From the NCBI GenBank assembly GCA_000437555.1, contig FR901010.1:27478-43616 (forward strand): DNA of 16,139 nucleotides. The letters are read 5' to 3'. Made by a program: the position numbers and the translations under genes. The DNA is from Acidaminococcus sp. CAG:917 (GTDB lineage Bacteria; Bacillota; Clostridia; Christensenellales; CAG-917). Numbering within the stretch: position 1 is the first letter of the stretch; each line of letters opens with the position of its first letter. Positions 1 through 6,938 of this stretch are shown one piece after another. Under the pieces are notes generated by a model. It worked only from the letters and a program-made list of their open reading frames with translations. It did no database searches and was not told where the DNA came from.

Positions 1-961
1 CGTTTCCGTCGACTGCCATACCGATTGAAAGCACGATACCGGCAATACCGGGGAGCGTAAGCTGAACCCAAGGAAGCACGGCACAGAACCAGAGCAAGAG
101 TAAAATATAAATGACCAAAGCGATATCCGCCATAACACCCATCATACGATATACAATAGCCATAAAGATAAACACAATGGCAGTACCGACAGCAGCTGCG
201 ATAAGCGATGAAGTTATTGCACCCTCGCCGAGCGTCGGGCTGATGAGTCTTATTTCGTCTTTAACGAGATTGACGGCAAACGTGCCGCTTTGAATTTGCG
301 TTACGAAATCGTAAGCGTCCTGATATTGATATCCGCCCGAACGGGAAATGATACATTGACCGTTGGTGATAGCGCTTTGAACGTTGACCTGAGTATATAA
401 TTCGTTATTGGCGTAAACATAAATAGTTTTGCCAACTAAATCCGCCGTGGCGTCGGCAAACGCTTTCGTTCCCGCGGAGTTAAATTTAAGACCTACGGCA
501 TAATTTCCGCTTTCGTCGTAAGTGACGTATGCGTTTTCGATGTGGTCACGGCCGACAATTAAAACGTTGGCGTCGCTACCCTCGCCGTCTCGGAATTCGA
601 TGCTCTGAGGTCTGCCGATAAGCTCGAAAATCTGTTCGGGGTCATCAACGTCGGGGACCTCGACTCTTATCTTTCCGTTTGAATAGGAAACGACGGATTC
701 GGTGTATCCCTTGGACACCAAAAGCGTCTGAAGTCCCGTAACCGTGCCGTCAATCCTCGTTTGCAAATCGTCGGTTTGCTCTTCGTCGACGATATAAACG
801 GCGGAAACGCCGCCGGACAAATCGAGACCTAAGCTTATGGTTTTAGCATAACCGGTATAATCGTATACGCCTATGGGAAATTCGATTACCGCAAATACCG
901 TCATCAAAACGATGAAGATTGCAAGTAATACTAAAACCACAATAGATTTTTTTCTTGTCAT
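1..961 (-). CDS. secD: Protein translocase subunit SecD, N-terminal 320 residues (C-terminus beyond left edge)
   Basis: SecD is the accessory Sec subunit that, with SecF, uses the proton gradient to help preproteins leave the outer face of the SecYEG channel. Translating the minus strand from the ATG at 961 gives an open frame to the window edge. It has a signal-anchor helix (about residues 6-26), the LGLDLSGG motif (44-51) at the start of the first periplasmic-type domain, a large extracytoplasmic region, then membrane helices at about 252-271, 277-296 and from 301. The last visible residues, SIGMAVDGN (312-320), are the family's GMAVDxN motif, whose Asp is implicated in proton transfer; the usual Ala after that Asp is Gly here. 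The start is supported by AGGAG 7 nt upstream and by a consensus promoter at 990-1018. It cannot be seen whether SecF is fused or separate. It lies downstream of the SCIFF maturase gene with a 195-bp spacer. Confidence 0.95.
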   Translation of the reverse strand, partial: MTRKKSIVVLVLLAIFIVLMTVFAVIEFPIGVYDYTGYAKTISLGLDLSGGVSAVYIVDEEQTDDLQTRIDGTVTGLQTLLVSKGYTESVVSYSNGKIRVEVPDVDDPEQIFELIGRPQSIEFRDGEGSDANVLIVGRDHIENAYVTYDESGNYAVGLKFNSAGTKAFADATADLVGKTIYVYANNELYTQVNVQSAITNGQCIISRSGGYQYQDAYDFVTQIQSGTFAVNLVKDEIRLISPTLGEGAITSSLIAAAVGTAIVFIFMAIVYRMMGVMADIALVIYILLLLWFCAVLPWVQLTLPGIAGIVLSIGMAVDGN

Positions 962-989
962 AGTGTGCTCCTGAGTCTAAAACATAGTT

Positions 990-1018
990 ATTATACACAT
1001 AAAGCAAATTTAAGTCAA
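990..1018 (-). promoter_or_regulatory. Sigma-A promoter of secD
   Basis: On the minus strand TTGACT (1018 to 1013) and TATAAT (995 to 990) are separated by exactly 17 bp, close to the sigma-A consensus. The predicted start near 983 gives a leader of about 22 nt that contains AGGAG before the secD ATG. This suggests secD is transcribed on its own and not only by read-through from the SCIFF genes. It is read from sequence only. Confidence 0.75.
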
Positions 1019-1156
1019 TTTATTTTGATAAATGTATCTTGTTTATATATATTTTATATTTAAAGCCTAAACGGACGTTAAATTGCAATCTTGTTTTTTT
1101 GATAAATATAAAATGATTTTTTTGCAATTACGCGTTTCAGTCTTTATCGGAATGAT

Positions 1157-2509
1157 TTAACCGTCGGCGTTTTCGGCGGCGTAAATGGCAAGAGACGTCA
1201 GAAATCTCTTTCGCATCATAGCGCACGCCTCTTTATACGGAGTATTTATATCCCCCGAAAAATGCACGGCATTGGCGTTGCAGCCTCCTGAACAATGATA
1301 TTTCGCAACACAGTCGGAGCAGCCTTTTTTGGTATATACCGTGCATTCGGCAAAACGCTTTTGGGCGTTAGTGTCAAAGGTGCGGTCGAGCACGCTACCC
1401 ATTTTGTATTCCGTCTGCCCGGCGAACTGATGACAAGGATATATATCGCCCGTCGGGGTTACGGCTACGTATTCGTTGCCCGCTCCGCATCCTCTCAGCC
1501 TTTTATACACACACGGTCCCTGTTTTAAATCTATCATAAAATGGAAGAAGTTAAACCACTTGTCCGTCTTGCGACGCTTTATGTATTCTTTTGCTAAGAC
1601 GTCGTATTCGGCAAGCACTTTGTCCATATCCTCTTCTTTTATTGCAAGCGGGTCGCTTTGAGGCAAAACAACGGGCTCTACGGAAATCTGGTCAAAACCC
1701 TCGTCGTTTAAATACAAGACGTCTTTTGAAAAATCAAGATTGTTTGCCGTGAAAGTGCCTCTTATATAATAGCTTTTATCCCCTCTGATTTTCCTGAATT
1801 CTTTTGCGTTTTCAAGAACAAGCGCCTGACAGCCTTTGTGATTGGGAGTTACTCTGAGCTTGTCGTGAACCTCCGGCCTGCCGTCAATGGATATAACAAC
1901 GTTAAACATATTGTCGTTAAGCCACCTGCGGTTCTCCTCGCCGAGCAATACGCCGTTTGTCGTCATGGTAAAATGAATGCTCTTGCCCGCCTCTTTGACC
2001 TTTTCGTTGGCGTATTCGACAATACGCTTTACAACGCCCATATTCATAAGCGGTTCGCCGCCGAAAAAGTCTACTTCGAGATTTTGACGGTTTTTACTCT
2101 TTTCAATCAAAAAGTCGATAGCCGCCGCTCCCACCTCGAAAGTCATATAATCTTTGGGCGTGTTATAAGTTCCGTCCTTTGCGAAACAGTAAGGACATCT
2201 CAAATTGCAGTCGTGGCAGATATGCAGACACAGTGCCTTTATCTCTCCCGTGCAATTAAGATTATAAACAGTCGCGGGGGAATTTAAAACGCCCTGCCTT
2301 TCCAACTCGGACAACTCTGAGTCTATCTCTTCTGTTTCGGCTTTGGTCAAAAGTCCATACGACAAAAACTCTTCATCTGTCAGTGAAGAGTACTTTTGCT
2401 TTGCGACGAGATACGCGCTTTTATCCACGTTGTGGAGCGAGCCGCTCTCGACGTCATATAAAAAATATTCGGTATTACCCGATACGTCCGACGTGAAACA
2501 ATAAACCAT
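1157..2509 (-). CDS. SCIFF peptide maturase, radical SAM/SPASM thioether synthase
   Basis: This 450-residue enzyme has the layout of the SCIFF maturase (TIGR03974; CteB is the studied member). Residues 1-90 are an N-terminal peptide-recognition-like segment. The radical SAM motif CNLRCPYC (C101, C105, C108) binds the SAM-cleaving 4Fe-4S cluster, and FGGEP is at 149-153. The C-terminal SPASM region has cysteines at 341, 359, 397, 400, 406, 410 and 429 for two auxiliary clusters. In the characterised homologue the enzyme makes a Cys-Thr thioether in its precursor. The likely substrate, scifF, is directly upstream and ends 9 nt before this start, so the two should be co-transcribed. No strong Shine-Dalgarno precedes the start, which fits translational coupling to scifF. 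Length is typical of the family. The family assignment is firm; catalysis in this organism is inferred. Confidence 0.94.
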   Translation of the reverse strand: MVYCFTSDVSGNTEYFLYDVESGSLHNVDKSAYLVAKQKYSSLTDEEFLSYGLLTKAETEEIDSELSELERQGVLNSPATVYNLNCTGEIKALCLHICHDCNLRCPYCFAKDGTYNTPKDYMTFEVGAAAIDFLIEKSKNRQNLEVDFFGGEPLMNMGVVKRIVEYANEKVKEAGKSIHFTMTTNGVLLGEENRRWLNDNMFNVVISIDGRPEVHDKLRVTPNHKGCQALVLENAKEFRKIRGDKSYYIRGTFTANNLDFSKDVLYLNDEGFDQISVEPVVLPQSDPLAIKEEDMDKVLAEYDVLAKEYIKRRKTDKWFNFFHFMIDLKQGPCVYKRLRGCGAGNEYVAVTPTGDIYPCHQFAGQTEYKMGSVLDRTFDTNAQKRFAECTVYTKKGCSDCVAKYHCSGGCNANAVHFSGDINTPYKEACAMMRKRFLTSLAIYAAENADG

Positions 2510-2518
2510 TATCGTTTA

Positions 2519-2686
2519 TCAGTCGTTCTTCTTTTCGGGTTTTAAGATTTTTTCGTCCTTTTGAACGCAGGTTTGATTTCCTACAGTGCAGCTGGTCTTG
2601 CAAGCGGATTGACAGCTCGATTGACACTCTCCGCAGCCGCCGTTTTTCTTCATGGAACAATTTGTGATAGTTTTGACGTGTTTCAT
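2519..2686 (-). CDS. scifF: SCIFF precursor peptide (six cysteines in forty-five residues), 55 aa
   Basis: This small gene encodes a 55-residue peptide beginning MKHVKTIT, the conserved SCIFF start. The cysteine-rich core is C-GEC-QSSC-QSAC-KTSC-TVGNQTC, with cysteines at 18, 21, 25, 29, 33 and 40, plus an extra Cys at position 10. A charged Lys/Glu/Asp tail follows. SCIFF peptides (TIGR03973) are ribosomally made natural-product precursors of unknown final function that are modified by the adjacent radical SAM enzyme. In CteA the mapped crosslink is Cys32-Thr37; by spacing the matching pair here is C29-T34. Translation is supported by a very strong GGAGGA Shine-Dalgarno 5 nt before the ATG and by a TTGCAA-17-TATACT promoter. 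Expression should therefore be high. The tail after the last Cys is about 15 residues. Confidence 0.95.
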   Translation of the reverse strand: MKHVKTITNCSMKKNGGCGECQSSCQSACKTSCTVGNQTCVQKDEKILKPEKKND

Positions 2687-2719
2687 CTTTTCCTCCAAAG
2701 AATTGAAATTGCTAATTAC

Positions 2720-2748
2720 AGTATATATTAACCTTTAATCTTTTGCAA
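2720..2748 (-). promoter_or_regulatory. Promoter of the scifF-maturase unit
   Basis: The minus strand has TTGCAA (2748 to 2743), a 17-bp spacer and TATACT (2725 to 2720). The start is predicted near 2713, giving a leader of about 26 nt that carries the strong Shine-Dalgarno GGAGGA (2696 to 2691) of scifF. Confidence 0.65.
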
Positions 2749-2792
2749 GCAATTTAAGTTTTAACATACAAGTTTTTGAAGCTAAAATATAC

Positions 2793-2810
2793 TGCCGCAA
2801 GTTGGCGGCA
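2793..2810 (+). promoter_or_regulatory. GC-rich hairpin upstream of the TIGR04086 gene
   Basis: TGCCGC (2793-2798) and GCGGCA (2805-2810) form a perfect 6-bp stem with a 6-nt loop in otherwise AT-rich DNA between the divergent scifF and TIGR04086 genes. On the plus strand it is followed by ATTAAGTTTT. It could be a leader structure or attenuator of the plus-strand gene, or a protein-binding palindrome. No function is shown. Confidence 0.4.
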
Positions 2811-2868
2811 ATTAAGTTTTATGGCATATTTAAAGCTATTCGTTAATAATATTTTGATAGGAGTGCTT

Positions 2869-3261
2869 ATGAGTTTCGTAAAAAAACAAATTTTTCCCAT
2901 TATCAAAATGGTTTTGCTCGCGGTGCTGTTCACCCTCGTTTTCGTTCTTATATTTGCAATGATAACAAGGTGGGCTTCGCTTGACAACAAAGTCGTTGTT
3001 CCCGTCACTTACGTCTTAAAAGTTTTAAGTATTCTTCTTGCCTGTCTGATTGCCTTTAAGCGAGGCGATAACGGGCTTATAAAAGGGCTTGTGGGAGGAC
3101 TTTTATACTTTTTCATATCCTACCTCCTGTTTGCCGCCCTCAATAACTTCTTGGACGCTAAGTTCAATTTTATCGACCTGATATGCCTTACCGTATCCGG
3201 CGGAATCGGCGGAGTGATTGCCGTCAACCTGTTTAAACCAAAACAGGAAAAATACAGCTAA
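2869..3261 (+). CDS. Small four-helix membrane protein, TIGR04086-like
   Basis: This 130-residue integral membrane protein has four predicted hydrophobic helices at about 10-33, 43-63, 69-92 and 102-122, and a lysine-containing C-terminal end. Size, helix pattern and position next to yajC and the SCIFF genes match the TIGR04086 family of clostridial membrane proteins, whose function is unknown. I chose the ATG at 2869, not the upstream in-frame ATG at 2776, because AGGAG lies 5 nt before it and the extra 31 residues would run through the hairpin region and look non-native. It is the only plus-strand gene here: divergent from scifF and convergent with yajC, sharing a bidirectional terminator at 3418-3449. 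It could be a SCIFF or Sec partner, but only the neighbourhood suggests that. Confidence 0.8.
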   Translation: MSFVKKQIFPIIKMVLLAVLFTLVFVLIFAMITRWASLDNKVVVPVTYVLKVLSILLACLIAFKRGDNGLIKGLVGGLLYFFISYLLFAALNNFLDAKFNFIDLICLTVSGGIGGVIAVNLFKPKQEKYS

Positions 3262-3319
3262 CTTAAAAATAAGGCAAACGTCCCGCATAAAGCATAAATA
3301 ATATAGCCCCTATAAGCGT

Positions 3320-3348
3320 TTGACTAAATATCTTTATTAGTTTTATAT
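3320..3348 (+). promoter_or_regulatory. Possible plus-strand promoter between TIGR04086 and yajC ends
   Basis: TTGACT (3320-3325) is followed after 17 bp by TTATAT (3343-3348), or after 18 bp by TATATC. Transcription from it would run about 90 nt to the hairpin and T-run at 3418-3449 without an open reading frame. It is a weak candidate for a small RNA promoter; chance occurrence in AT-rich DNA is likely enough to keep this low. Confidence 0.25.
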
Positions 3349-3417
3349 CAAAGTAAACCGCTATCCGCTTTTTAGTTTTTTCTCTATGCGTCTATAAGCT
3401 TAAATTATTTTTTAAAA

Positions 3418-3449
3418 TTAAAAAAGGAATGAAACTCATTCCTTTTTTT
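3418..3449. terminator. Bidirectional intrinsic terminator between TIGR04086 and yajC
   Basis: GGAATGA (3426-3432) pairs with TCATTCC (3436-3442), extended by A-runs on the left pairing with T-runs on the right. Both strands therefore have a hairpin followed by at least six T. It sits just after the yajC stop (3453) on the minus strand and downstream of the TIGR04086 gene on the plus strand, so it can serve both convergent genes. Confidence 0.85.
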
Positions 3450-3452
3450 ATC

Positions 3453-3992
3453 TTATTCAGCTTTAGGCTCTTCGGCTTTGGGCTCTTTGGAAACTGTTTT
3501 CTCTGCGGTTTCGCTTTGAGCTACTTCCCCGCTGACTTCTTCAACGGCTTCCTCGCCTTTTACTTCGCCCTCTTCACGATACTTCTTGCCCCTCTTTTTC
3601 TTCTCGGGTTTGACTTCCTCTTCCTTCACCTCTTCTAAGGCAGGCTGTTGTGCCTCTTGAGAGGCTTCGGGTGCGGCTTGCTGCTCGGGTTGAGCAGGCT
3701 GAGCAGGTTGAATCGGGTCGAGAACAGCGCCGATACCGTTTCTTTCGATAACAATCAAAGTGGGATTTTCGTCCGAACCGACGTTAATCGTTACAGTGTT
3801 GTCTGCGGCGTTCATAGCAGTAACTTTACCGATAAGTCTTCCTATAGTCATAACTTTTGTGCCGACTCTTATAGAGTTCATCATTTCCTGTTGTTGCTTT
3901 TGACGTTTCTTTTGAGGAATGATGGTCATAACAATCATCGCAACCAAGAATACGCCCAAAATTACTAATATAATCCAGCTGTTACCTTCCAT
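3453..3992 (-). CDS. yajC: YajC, SecDF-associated membrane protein with a long acidic tail
   Basis: YajC is a small single-helix protein that associates with SecDF in the preprotein translocase. Here a transmembrane helix (about 6-25) is followed by the cytosolic YajC domain to about residue 92, including the IIPQKKRQKQ, GTKVMTIGRLIGKV and family-typical GIGAVLDPI segments. After that come about 85 residues of low complexity: a Gln/Pro/Ala repeat (QPAQPAQPEQQ), then Glu/Lys-rich sequence, making 179 residues where the family usually has about 85-110. The start has AGGAG 6-7 nt upstream. It is separated from tgt by a terminator and 409 bp, and has its own TTGCAT-17-TAAAAT promoter. The tail is probably disordered and cytosolic; its role is unknown. 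Confidence 0.92.
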   Translation of the reverse strand: MEGNSWIILVILGVFLVAMIVMTIIPQKKRQKQQQEMMNSIRVGTKVMTIGRLIGKVTAMNAADNTVTINVGSDENPTLIVIERNGIGAVLDPIQPAQPAQPEQQAAPEASQEAQQPALEEVKEEEVKPEKKKRGKKYREEGEVKGEEAVEEVSGEVAQSETAEKTVSKEPKAEEPKAE

Positions 3993-4025
3993 TTTATTCT
4001 CCTTAATACTAAGTTCAATGTGTTG

Positions 4026-4054
4026 ATTTTACACTAAAAAACAAATATATGCAA
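4026..4054 (-). promoter_or_regulatory. Promoter of yajC
   Basis: On the minus strand TTGCAT (4054 to 4049) and TAAAAT (4031 to 4026) are 17 bp apart. The start is predicted near 4019, with a leader of about 27 nt containing AGGAG. Together with the terminator after tgt this makes yajC an independent transcription unit. Confidence 0.6.
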
Positions 4055-4340
4055 CTAATTTAACTAAAAACTAATAGAGCAGATATTTTTTTAATGCACT
4101 ATTTTGTATAATTCTTGCCCATTTTGCTTAATTTAAAAACATCAAATGAAAAATGAACGCCTTTAAGGTTAAATCATACGATGATATTTTACCTGTAAGC
4201 ATTAAACCAAGCTGAAAATCGATAAATTTATTAACTTTTTTAACTTTTTTGGCGGGTCGGTTAATTCTGCGCATTATTTATAACTTTTAATTCAAGTTTT
4301 TATTTATTTCGGTTTTGTGTTAAAGGTTTCCTTTTTAATT

Positions 4341-4373
4341 TTAATTTTAAAAGCACGGGATGTCACCCGTGCC
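4341..4373 (-). terminator. Intrinsic terminator after tgt
   Basis: Read on the minus strand, GCACGGG and CCCGTGC form a perfect 7-bp stem (4372-4366 with 4359-4353) with a 6-nt loop, followed by TTTTAAAATT. It begins about 30 nt beyond the tgt stop codon. Confidence 0.85.
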
Positions 4374-4401
4374 GTTTATAACTCATAAAACCGATATAAT
4401 T

Positions 4402-5505
4402 TTACTTCTCAAAATGACTCAAAAACTCTTTTTTAAATTGAGGATATCTTCCGTCCGCTATCGCCTGCCTTATCTTTGCCATAAGCCTTTGCAAAAATCT
4501 GACGTTGTGAATGGAAAGCAGTCTGCCTCCCAAAATCTCGTCCGAGTTAATAAGGTGTCTTATATATGCCCTTGTGTAATTGCGGCACGCATAGCAGTCG
4601 CACCCTTCCTCAATGGGCGAAAAGTCCTCTTTATAAGCTCCGTTCCTGACCGTGACGTATCCGCTCATTGTCATCGCCGTGCCGTTTCTGGCGGTTCTTG
4701 TGGGCAGAACGCAGTCGAACATATCGATTCCCCTTTCTACGCCCTCTAAGATATAATCTGCCGTTCCGACGCCCATAAGATAATGGGGCATATTTTCGGG
4801 AAGATAAGGCTTTATGGCGTCAAGCATTTCATACATCACGTCGCTCGACTCGCCCACCGACAGTCCGCCTATCGCCACTCCGCATTTACAATAAGGCAAA
4901 GTGCGCTGAAGACTCTCTATTCTTAAATCCTCGAACATATTTCCCTGCGCAATCGGAAACATTATCTGATGCGGCTTTAACTCCACCTCGCTGCAACGGT
5001 CAAGCCACTTGAGCGTCCTTTCCATAGCCTCGGCGGCTTTCTTTTTTTCTATGCCTGCCGAAGTGCACTCGTCAAACGCCATGCATATATCCGAGCCCAA
5101 CGCCCTTTGAATCTGCATCACTTTTTGAGGCGTAAAAGTGTGCTTAGAGCCGTCTATAATGCTGTTGAAAGTCATACCGTCGTCTGTTATCTTTCTCGTT
5201 TTAGAGAGCGAAAACACTTGAAATCCGCCGCTGTCGGTAAGTATAGCGCCGTCCCAGTTCATAAATTTGTGAAGTCCGCCCGCCCTCTCGATAAGCTCGT
5301 GACCCGGGCGGAGATAAAGGTGATACGTGTTGGACAAAAGTATCTGACTGCCCGTTTCCCTTACTTCTTCGGGAGAGAGCGATTTAACCGTAGCTTTTGT
5401 CCCCACGGGCATAAAACAAGGCGTATCTATAACCCCGTGTTCGGTATAGAGTTTTCCCACTCTCGCACCCGTTGTCGGGCATTTGTGCAAAACTTCAAAC
5501 TTCAT
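4402..5505 (-). CDS. tgt: tRNA-guanine transglycosylase
   Basis: Tgt exchanges the wobble guanine-34 of GUN-anticodon tRNAs for the queuine precursor preQ1. At 367 residues it is a full-length bacterial Tgt. D91 in the TDSGGFQVFSL motif and D264 in FDCVLPTRTARNG are the two catalytic aspartates. SDICMAFDEC (138-147) and GGLSVGE (213-219) line the base pocket. The zinc site is C302, C304, C307 and H333. The ATG at 5505 is preceded by AGGAG 6 nt upstream. It lies 146 bp downstream of queA, which performs the next step of the same pathway, and no terminator is visible between them, so the two are probably co-transcribed. A strong terminator follows the gene. All key residues are present. Confidence 0.98.
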   Translation of the reverse strand: MKFEVLHKCPTTGARVGKLYTEHGVIDTPCFMPVGTKATVKSLSPEEVRETGSQILLSNTYHLYLRPGHELIERAGGLHKFMNWDGAILTDSGGFQVFSLSKTRKITDDGMTFNSIIDGSKHTFTPQKVMQIQRALGSDICMAFDECTSAGIEKKKAAEAMERTLKWLDRCSEVELKPHQIMFPIAQGNMFEDLRIESLQRTLPYCKCGVAIGGLSVGESSDVMYEMLDAIKPYLPENMPHYLMGVGTADYILEGVERGIDMFDCVLPTRTARNGTAMTMSGYVTVRNGAYKEDFSPIEEGCDCYACRNYTRAYIRHLINSDEILGGRLLSIHNVRFLQRLMAKIRQAIADGRYPQFKKEFLSHFEK

Positions 5506-5651
5506 AAATTCTCCTAAACCTTTTGATTTCTCTTGTCGCGTTTGACAAAGTCAGAACAGCCTGCGCCGTAAAAAATTTTAAACCGAGTAAGCCTGTCTTT
5601 CCTCGCAAAAGAATATATTACCCGTTTTAAATTTAAGCCCTGCAAGGACGC

Positions 5652-6677
5652 TTAAAGAATAAGCATACTGTCGCCGAAAGAAAAAAAACGATATCTTTCT
5701 TTAACCGCCGTATTGTATACCCTTAAAGTTTCCTCTCTGCCTACCAGAGCCGAAACGAGCATAATGAGCGTGGATTCGGGAAGATGAAAATTTGTGATAA
5801 GAGCGTCCACCGCTTTGAATTTATAGCCGGGATATATAAAAATATCCGTATTTCCAGATTTTGCCGAAACAAAACCGTTTTCGTCCGCCACGCTCTCGAG
5901 AGTCCTGACAGAGGTCGTCCCGACGCATATAACCCTGCGACCCTCTTTTTTTGCCCTGTTTATCTTCTCGGCATTGATTTCGTCTATCGAATATTCTTCC
6001 GTGTGCATTTTATGCTCTAAAGCGTTTTCTTCTTTTACGGGACGGAAAGTTCCCAAGCCTATCTGAAGCAGCACGGTTGCAAATTCAACGCCCTTCGATT
6101 TGAGTTTTTCTATAAGCTGTTCGGTAAAATGAAGTCCTGCCGTCGGAGCCGCCGCCGAACCGTCCACTTTTGAATATACCGTCTGATACCTTTCTTTGTC
6201 GGCAAGTTTTTCCTTTATATAAGGCGGAAGCGGCATATTGCCGACTCTCGATAGAATATCCTCAAAAACACCGTCATAGATAAATTCCACACGCCTTACG
6301 CCGTCGTCAAGAATATCACAGACTTTAACCTTGAGTTCGTCGGAAATATTATAAATCTCGCCTGTCTTAAGCCTTTTTGCCGGTCTTAAAAGCGCCTGCC
6401 AATGAGTGAGGTCCTCTCTTTTTAATAACAGCACTTCAAAAGTCGAGTTTTGCCTTTGTCCGTATAGGCGCGCGGGAATAACCCTCGTATTATTAACTAC
6501 AAGCAGGTCGCCCGCCTTTAAATAGTCGCCTATGTCGTAAAAATGTTTGTGCTGAATACTCTTAGCATTCCTGTCATAAACCAAGAGGCGGGAGGCATCC
6601 CTCGGCTCGACGGGCGTTTGAGCAATCAATTCCTCCGGCAGGTCATAATAAAAATCTTTTGTCAAAAGTGTGTCCAT
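5652..6677 (-). CDS. queA: S-adenosylmethionine:tRNA ribosyltransferase-isomerase
   Basis: QueA moves and isomerises the ribosyl group of SAM onto preQ1-modified tRNA, giving epoxyqueuosine. The protein has the family motifs VVNNTRVIPARL, PTAGLHFTEQL, GTTSVRTLES and NFHLPESTLIMLVSALVG. I place the start at the ATG at 6677, giving 341 residues, because the protein then begins just before the conserved DFYYDLPEELIAQ block as in other QueA proteins and an AAGG lies about 9 nt upstream. An in-frame ATG at 6716 would add 13 residues with no Shine-Dalgarno visible. tgt follows after 146 bp. The 261-bp upstream spacer to ruvB contains short direct repeats and no clear promoter. Confidence 0.96.
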   Translation of the reverse strand: MDTLLTKDFYYDLPEELIAQTPVEPRDASRLLVYDRNAKSIQHKHFYDIGDYLKAGDLLVVNNTRVIPARLYGQRQNSTFEVLLLKREDLTHWQALLRPAKRLKTGEIYNISDELKVKVCDILDDGVRRVEFIYDGVFEDILSRVGNMPLPPYIKEKLADKERYQTVYSKVDGSAAAPTAGLHFTEQLIEKLKSKGVEFATVLLQIGLGTFRPVKEENALEHKMHTEEYSIDEINAEKINRAKKEGRRVICVGTTSVRTLESVADENGFVSAKSGNTDIFIYPGYKFKAVDALITNFHLPESTLIMLVSALVGREETLRVYNTAVKERYRFFSFGDSMLIL

Positions 6678-6764
6678 ATATTCAAACCTTGCGTCAGTTA
6701 AATTTTTTACAAGCATATAACGCGTTTAATTAAAATCATTAGACGTTTTTATTTGACGGTCTAT

Positions 6765-6850
6765 GCGTTTATTCTCTCTTTCAAAGCTTAAACGGTTATT
6801 CGTTTATTCTTTCTTTTTACGCATATAGCGTTTATGCTTTCTTTATCCGC
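6765..6850. repeat. Three imperfect CGTTTATKCTYTCTTT repeats
   Basis: Three related pyrimidine-rich units lie in the ruvB-queA spacer, at about 6765-6782, 6801-6822 and 6828-6850. Each begins CGTTTAT and continues with a CT-rich tract. On the minus (transcribed) strand they are purine-rich. Function is unknown; they may simply be slippage products in neutral spacer. Confidence 0.45.
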
Positions 6851-6882
6851 TTAATCTGTTTTGTCTTATTCATTTAATAAAG

Positions 6883-6916
6883 CGGTAACTATTTAATATC
6901 GGTTACTATTTAGTAT
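6883..6916. repeat. 17-bp tandem duplication in the ruvB-queA spacer
   Basis: Positions 6883-6899 and 6900-6916 are adjacent copies of a 17-bp unit beginning CGGTWACTATTTA, with two mismatches, and the next bases (ATCGG) are a partial third start. It lies just beyond the ruvB stop codon. Confidence 0.75.
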
Positions 6917-6938
6917 ATCGGCAAAGCCTTTACTTGTT

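Larger units (their letters stand above)
3993..4401. other. Intergenic region between tgt and yajC
   Basis: This 409-bp AT-rich stretch has no convincing reading frame. At its left end it holds the yajC Shine-Dalgarno and promoter, and at its right end the tgt terminator. The middle (about 4055-4340) contains only A/T runs, a short ATCAT-ACG-ATGAT palindrome near 4173-4185 and two copies of TTAACTTTTTT around 4231-4253. I see no structured RNA that I recognise. Confidence 0.7.

Noticed and set aside
1040..1156. Terminator after the SCIFF maturase gene
   Set aside because: There are T-runs and AATTGCAA/TTGCAATT arms about 36 nt apart, but no compact GC stem followed by a T-run.
1838..2287. 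149-codon plus-strand frame opposite the SCIFF maturase
   Set aside because: It is antisense to a well-supported gene and its translation has no recognisable domain; typical shadow frame.
2776..2868. Upstream ATG at 2776 for the TIGR04086 gene
   Set aside because: AGGAG lies just before the ATG at 2869 and the extra segment spans a hairpin in the regulatory region.
3648..3968. Leu-rich plus-strand frames opposite yajC that resemble membrane proteins
   Set aside because: They are the complement of the Glu/Lys/Gln-rich YajC tail, which produces artificial Leu/Phe/Ser-rich translations.
5107..5517. 136-codon plus-strand frame opposite tgt
   Set aside because: Antisense shadow of tgt with no Shine-Dalgarno or domain.
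6678..6716. Upstream ATG at 6716 for queA
   Set aside because: No ribosome binding site is visible and QueA proteins start near the DFYYDLPEELIAQ block, so the ATG at 6677 is preferred, though 6716 cannot be fully excluded.
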